Below are positions 12,650-16,458 of a stretch of 16,458 bases of DNA, in pieces. This DNA comes from Microbacteriaceae bacterium UBA4731. Lineage in GTDB: Bacteria > Actinomycetota > Actinomycetes > Actinomycetales > Microbacteriaceae. The translations under genes were made by a program, and so were the position numbers. The notes under the pieces were generated by a model, which saw only the letters and a list, made by a program, of their open reading frames with translations, had not been told where the DNA came from and made no database searches. How positions within the stretch are numbered: position 1 is the first letter of the stretch; each line of letters starts with the position of its first letter. The stretch covers positions 1-16,458 of the forward strand of contig DHJB01000045.1 of assembly GCA_002404115.1 (NCBI GenBank), in the 5' to 3' direction.

Positions 12650-14939
12650 CAGCGGGCCGCCGTCTCCGCCGCTTCCGTCTTCTTCTGCTTGCGCAGCGCC
12701 GACCGGGCATCCCACCGCGACTGCAGTTCCTTCTCGGCGGGGGTCGGCAGGAAGCCAGCCGGTGCGAAGAACCGCGACGGCACGGCCGGATCCTCGTTGC
12801 TGGCATTGCTCCCGGTGCGGTAGGCCGTCCAGGTGGCCTTCACGGCGGCCAGGATGACGATGATCGCGAGCGTGACGAACAGGATCGACAGGATGCCCTG
12901 CACCATCGTGTTGCGCACGACGGCCTCCATCGCCGCGACATTCGGCGCGGTGCCGAAGCTCTTTTCACCCAAGGCCAGGGCCTGGGAGAAGGCCCGGTTC
13001 TGCGCGAAGTAGCCGATCGCCGGCACGGTGGAGAAGATCTTGAGGAAGGATGCCGAGATCGTCACCACGGCCACGAACGCGAGCGGCAGCGCGACGATCC
13101 AGATGTAGGTGAACTGGCCGCGCTTGGCGACGATGGCCATGCAGACGGCCAGCGCGATGGCGGCGAGGAGCTGATTGGCGATCCCGAAGAGCGGGAACAG
13201 GGTGTTGATTCCGCCGAGCGGGTCGGTCACTCCCATGACCAGGACGGCGCCCCAGGCGGCGACCATGATGCCGGTCGTCAGCCACGCGCCTGCACGCCAG
13301 GAGGTGTTCTTGAACTTCGGGAAGACGTTCCCGAGGCTGTCCTGCAGCATGAACCGAGCCACGCGGGTGCCCGCGTCGACGGCCGTGAGGATGAACAGGG
13401 CCTCGAACATGATCGCGAAGTGGTACCAGAACGCCATCATCGCCTTGCCGCCGGCGATCTGCTGCATGATGTGGGCCAGGCCCACAGACAGGGTCGGCGC
13501 GCCACCGGAGCGGGACACGATCGTCGCCTCGCCGACATCCTTCGCCGTCTGGGTGAGCATGCCGGGGGTCAGGTTGACCCCGGTCAGGCCCAGGCTGTTC
13601 ACGAACGTGACGGCGCCCTGCACGGTGCCGCCGGTCAGGGCAGCCGGCGCGTTCATGGCGAAGTAGATGCCGCGGTCGATCGACATGGCGGCGACCAGCG
13701 CCATGATGGCGACGAAGGATTCCATCAGCATGCCGCCGTAGCCGATGAAGCGCGTCTGGCATTCCTTCTCGATCAGCTTCGGCGTGGTGCCGGAGGCGAT
13801 CAGGGCGTGGAAGCCGGAGAGGGCGCCACAGGCGATCGTCACGAACAGGAACGGGAAGAGGGCACCGCTCACGACGGGGCCGCCGCCGCCCGCGAACTCG
13901 CTGACCGCGGGCACCGTGATCTCGGGGCGGACGATGACGATCGCGATGGCGAGCATCCCGATTGTGCCGATCTTCATGAAGGTCGACAGGTAGTCGCGGG
14001 GGGCCAGCAGCAGCCAGACCGGGAGGATCGCGGCCACGAAACCGTAAATGATGATGCCGATCGCGAGCGGCAGCGGGTCGACGTGGAAGAACGCCGCGCC
14101 CCACTTCGTGCTCGAGATCGCGCCGCCGCCGACGATAGCGGCCAGGAGCAGCACGAAGCCGATGATGGAGATTTCGGTGACCTTGCCCGGGCGGAAGAAG
14201 CGCAGGTAGCAGCCCATGAACAGTGCGATCGGGATGGTCATCGAGACCGAGAAGACACCCCACGGGCTGGCCGCGAGGGCGTTGACGACGACGAGGGCGA
14301 GGATCGCCACGATGATGACCATGATGGCGAGGGTCGCGACAAGGGCGGCCGTGCCGCCGACCGTGCCGAGCTCATCCCTGGCCATCTGGCCGAGGGAGCG
14401 TCCGCCGCGGCGCATCGAGAAGAACAGCACGAGGTAGTCCTGCACGGCCCCGGCAAAAACCACGCCGACGATGATCCAGATCGTGCCGGGCAGGTAGCCC
14501 ATCTGCGCCGCCAGGACGGGGCCGACGAGAGGGCCGGCGCCGGCGATCGCGGCGAAGTGGTGGCCGAAGAGCACGCGTCGGTCCGTCGCGGCGTGGTCCT
14601 TGCCGTCCGCCTTGTACTCGGCCGGAGTCGCCCGCCGGTCGTCGGGCTTGAGCAGATGAACTTCGAGTAGAAGCGGTAGCCGATGAAGTACGTGCTGATG
14701 GCGGCGAAGACGAACCAGACGGCGTTCACGGTTTCCCCGCGCACGACGGCGAGCATGACCCAGCTGACACCGCCGAGCAGCGAGATGGCCACCCAGAGGG
14801 CGATCTTCGCCGGGGTCCAAGTGCGGCTTTCGGCCTCGAGGAGGCCCTCGTCCAGCGCCACCGGCAGCTGGTCTGAACCCCGATCCAGGGCGACGGATGC
14901 CCCGGTCGCGTCGTGCGGCACGTTGGACGTGGCGCCCAT
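12649..14939 (-). pseudogene. cstA: Carbon starvation protein CstA (pyruvate/peptide transporter), frameshifted
   Basis: CstA-type transporters import pyruvate or peptides under carbon limitation. The gene begins at ATG 14939, with a strong GGGGGAG ribosome site 3 bases upstream. The first frame encodes 95 good residues: a polar start, then [22 protein letters not shown] and [23 protein letters not shown]. At 14655 the family sequence moves to another frame (LLKPDDRRATPAEYKADGKDH onward) and continues for about 668 residues to the stop at 12649, with hallmark segments VLFGHHFAAIAGAGPLVGPVLAAQMGYLPG, LPVWLLLAPRDYLSTFMKIGTIG, GCxxGFHALIASGTTPK and DPLGGINTLFPLFGIANQ. Compared with E. coli CstA, about 10 bases are missing at the junction. 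Read as is, translation would give 95 correct residues and about 138 wrong ones, ending at 14238. The rest is well conserved, so the break is recent or a sequencing error. Confidence 0.88.
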
Positions 14940-15087
14940 GTTCTCCCCCTCGAGATCCCGCGAAAGGCCGCGGTCATCCTCTGCAACGGTAACAGTCGGG
15001 CATTCCGGCGCCGGTCGAGCGCCTAAAATGGCAGGACTTCCATCCGGGCATTCGCCCCGTCTCGCCATCTCGACCATTGGAGCCACC
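14940..15087. promoter_or_regulatory. Divergent promoter region of cstA and glyS
   Basis: The 148-bp gap holds the signals of both genes. On the plus strand TAAAAT (15024-15029) is a good -10 box, giving a leader of about 50 nt for glyS with GGAG (15079-15082) as ribosome site. On the minus strand the cstA ribosome site is at 14943-14949, and TACCGT (14991-14986) is a possible -10 box. No -35 box, clear CRP-type operator, or T-box leader is visible. Confidence 0.5.
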
Positions 15088-16458
15088 GTGGCCGCACCCA
15101 CCCGTCTCGATTCCGTCATCGCCCTCGCCCGCCACCGCGGGTTCGTCTTCCAGGCCGGTGAAATCTACGGAGGGTCCCGGTCCGCCTGGGACTACGGGCC
15201 GCTCGGCGTGGAGCTCAAGGAGAACATCAAGAAGCAGTGGTGGCGCTACATGGTCACCGCCCGCGAGGACGTCGTGGGGCTCGATTCATCCGTCATCCTG
15301 CCCAAACAGGTCTGGGAGGCATCCGGCCACGTCGAGGTCTTCAGCGACCCGCTTGTCGAGTGCACCAGCTGCCACAAGCGCTTCCGCTCCGACCACCTCG
15401 AGGAGGAGTACGAGGAGAAGAAGGGCCGTCCGCCCGAAGGCGGCCTCGACGGCATCGCCTGCCCGAACTGCGGCAACCGCCACACCTGGACCGAGCCGCG
15501 CGCCTTCTCCGGCCTGCTCAAGACCTTCCTCGGCCCGGTCGACGACGAGTCCGGCCTGCACTACCTGCGCCCCGAGACCGCGCAGGGCATCTTCGTGAAC
15601 TTCGCCAACGTGCTGCAGGCCTCGCGGATGAAGCCGCCGTTCGGCATCGGCCAGACCGGCAAGAGCTTCCGCAACGAGATCACACCGGGAAACTTCATTT
15701 TCCGCACCCGCGAGTTCGAGCAGATGGAGATGGAATTCTTCGTCGAGCCGGGCACGGATGAGACGTGGCACCAGTACTGGATCGACCAGCGGATGGCCTG
15801 GTACACCGGCCTCGGCATCAACCCGGACAACCTGCGACTCTACGAGCACCCCGCGGAGAAGCTCTCGCACTATTCCAAGCGCACCGTGGACATCGAGTAC
15901 CGCTTCGGCTTCAGCGGCAGCGAATTCGGCGAGCTCGAGGGCGTGGCGAACCGCACTGACTTCGACCTCAGGACGCACGCGGCGGCATCCGGCAAGGACC
16001 TCTCCTACTTCGACCAGACGAAGAACGAGCGCTGGGTTCCCTACGTGATCGAGCCGGCCGCCGGGCTCACCCGCTCGCTGATGGCGTTCCTCGTGGACGC
16101 GTACAACGAGGAAGAGGTGCCGAACGCGAAGGGCGGCGTCGACAAGCGCACCGTGCTCAAGCTCGACCCGCGCCTGGCGCCGGTCAAGGTCGCCGTGCTG
16201 CCGCTGTCTCGCAACGAGGCGCTGTCGCCGATGGCCAAGTCGCTCGCGGCCCGGCTGCGCGAGAGCTGGAACGTCGACTTCGACGACGCCGGCGCGATCG
16301 GACGCCGCTACCGCCGTCAGGACGAGATCGGCACGCCGTACTGCGTCACGGTCGACTTCGACTCGCTCGACGACCAGGCCGTCACCGTGCGCGACCGCGA
16401 CACCATGGCGCAGGAGCGCATCCCGCTGGACAAGCTCGACGCGTACCTCGCCGAGCGC
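15088..16458 (+). CDS. glyS: Glycyl-tRNA synthetase, single-chain bacterial/eukaryotic type (3' end beyond window)
   Basis: A class II aminoacyl-tRNA synthetase that joins glycine to tRNA-Gly. 457 codons are present, against a usual 460 or so, so only the last few residues are cut by the window edge. The start is GTG 15088 with GGAG 5 bases upstream. The protein opens with [34 protein letters not shown], typical of the family, and has four Cys of the zinc-binding insert (C92, C95, C125, C128), [13 protein letters not shown] at 160-172, motif 2 GKSFRNEI at 191-198 with [14 protein letters not shown], and motif 3 [10 protein letters not shown] near 328-337. The last third is the anticodon-binding domain ([18 protein letters not shown] onward). 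This is the dimeric form used by Actinobacteria, not the alpha2beta2 GlyQ/GlyS form. It is divergent from cstA. Confidence 0.97.
   Translation, partial: MAAPTRLDSVIALARHRGFVFQAGEIYGGSRSAWDYGPLGVELKENIKKQWWRYMVTAREDVVGLDSSVILPKQVWEASGHVEVFSDPLVECTSCHKRFRSDHLEEEYEEKKGRPPEGGLDGIACPNCGNRHTWTEPRAFSGLLKTFLGPVDDESGLHYLRPETAQGIFVNFANVLQASRMKPPFGIGQTGKSFRNEITPGNFIFRTREFEQMEMEFFVEPGTDETWHQYWIDQRMAWYTGLGINPDNLRLYEHPAEKLSHYSKRTVDIEYRFGFSGSEFGELEGVANRTDFDLRTHAAASGKDLSYFDQTKNERWVPYVIEPAAGLTRSLMAFLVDAYNEEEVPNAKGGVDKRTVLKLDPRLAPVKVAVLPLSRNEALSPMAKSLAARLRESWNVDFDDAGAIGRRYRRQDEIGTPYCVTVDFDSLDDQAVTVRDRDTMAQERIPLDKLDAYLAER

Noticed and set aside
12440..12715. 91-residue version of YbdD starting at 12715
   Set aside because: The extra 22 residues lie inside the cstA 3' end, while the 12649 start gives the normal family length and a TGATG overlap.
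14645..14665. Programmed -1 frameshifting in cstA
   Set aside because: No slippery heptamer or downstream structure is apparent at the junction, and the family alignment indicates missing bases rather than re-reading of one base.
14990..15087. T-box or other riboswitch ahead of glyS
   Set aside because: The leader from the likely transcription start is only about 50 nt and shows no T-box sequence or antiterminator fold.
14238..15119. A 293-codon minus-strand frame extending above cstA
   Set aside because: Its middle is the true N-terminus of cstA (from 14939), but the first 60 codons lie upstream of a strong ribosome site and reach into glyS, and the last 138 codons are out of frame.
1..16458. 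Defence, toxin-antitoxin, phage or mobile element system
   Set aside because: I looked for recombinase, transposase, nuclease-helicase and small toxin/antitoxin genes and found none; NucS is a housekeeping mismatch-repair enzyme here.

Overview
The window is a GC-rich (about two thirds G+C) piece of an actinobacterial chromosome. It carries nucS, the actinobacterial/archaeal mismatch endonuclease, and a single-chain glycyl-tRNA synthetase. Several starts have a TANNNT -10 box 6-7 bases before the start codon and no Shine-Dalgarno sequence, as expected of leaderless actinobacterial mRNAs. Protein style and the abundance of the words GGATGCC/GGCATCC suggest Microbacteriaceae; the genus cannot be fixed from this sequence. 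There is no phage, IS element, CRISPR array, tRNA or rRNA gene, and the gene set is mostly ordinary chromosome.

Layout, left to right. (1) 3-1513, minus strand: a Gph-like HAD phosphatase and nucS. (2) 1633-3750: a YbjJ-like MFS transporter (minus) divergent from a short-chain dehydrogenase-like protein (plus), with a 16-bp palindrome between them. The SDR keeps the nucleotide-binding motif but lacks the catalytic Tyr and Lys. (3) 3848-7856: a MATE exporter (minus) divergent from a two-gene ABC exporter (plus; ATPase and permease overlap by ATGA). Both sets read out of a promoter region of about 60 bp. (4) 7919-10909, plus: a cytosolic M13 (PepO-like) metallopeptidase, then a class A beta-lactamase-like protein whose SxxK nucleophile motif has become GxxT. 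(5) 11068-12099, minus: an extended-SDR epimerase/dehydratase, separated from the convergent pseudo-beta-lactamase gene by a large imperfect hairpin at 10929-10993. (6) 12180-14939, minus: cstA, ybdD and a remnant of a pyridoxamine-phosphate-oxidase-like gene. cstA is broken by a frameshift near 14655 and the oxidase is a 5' fragment, so this carbon-starvation (pyruvate/peptide uptake) operon appears to be decaying. (7) 15088 to the window end, plus: glyS, nearly complete.

I do not see a convincing new multi-gene system. The most interesting signals are: two neighbouring-scale examples of enzyme folds with lost catalytic residues (SDR and beta-lactamase-like); a MATE gene whose conserved N-terminus seems to start at an ATC codon placed exactly where a leaderless start should be; four to five leaderless promoters with the same geometry; the frameshifted cstA; several intergenic inverted repeats; and a strong excess of the word GGATGCC.
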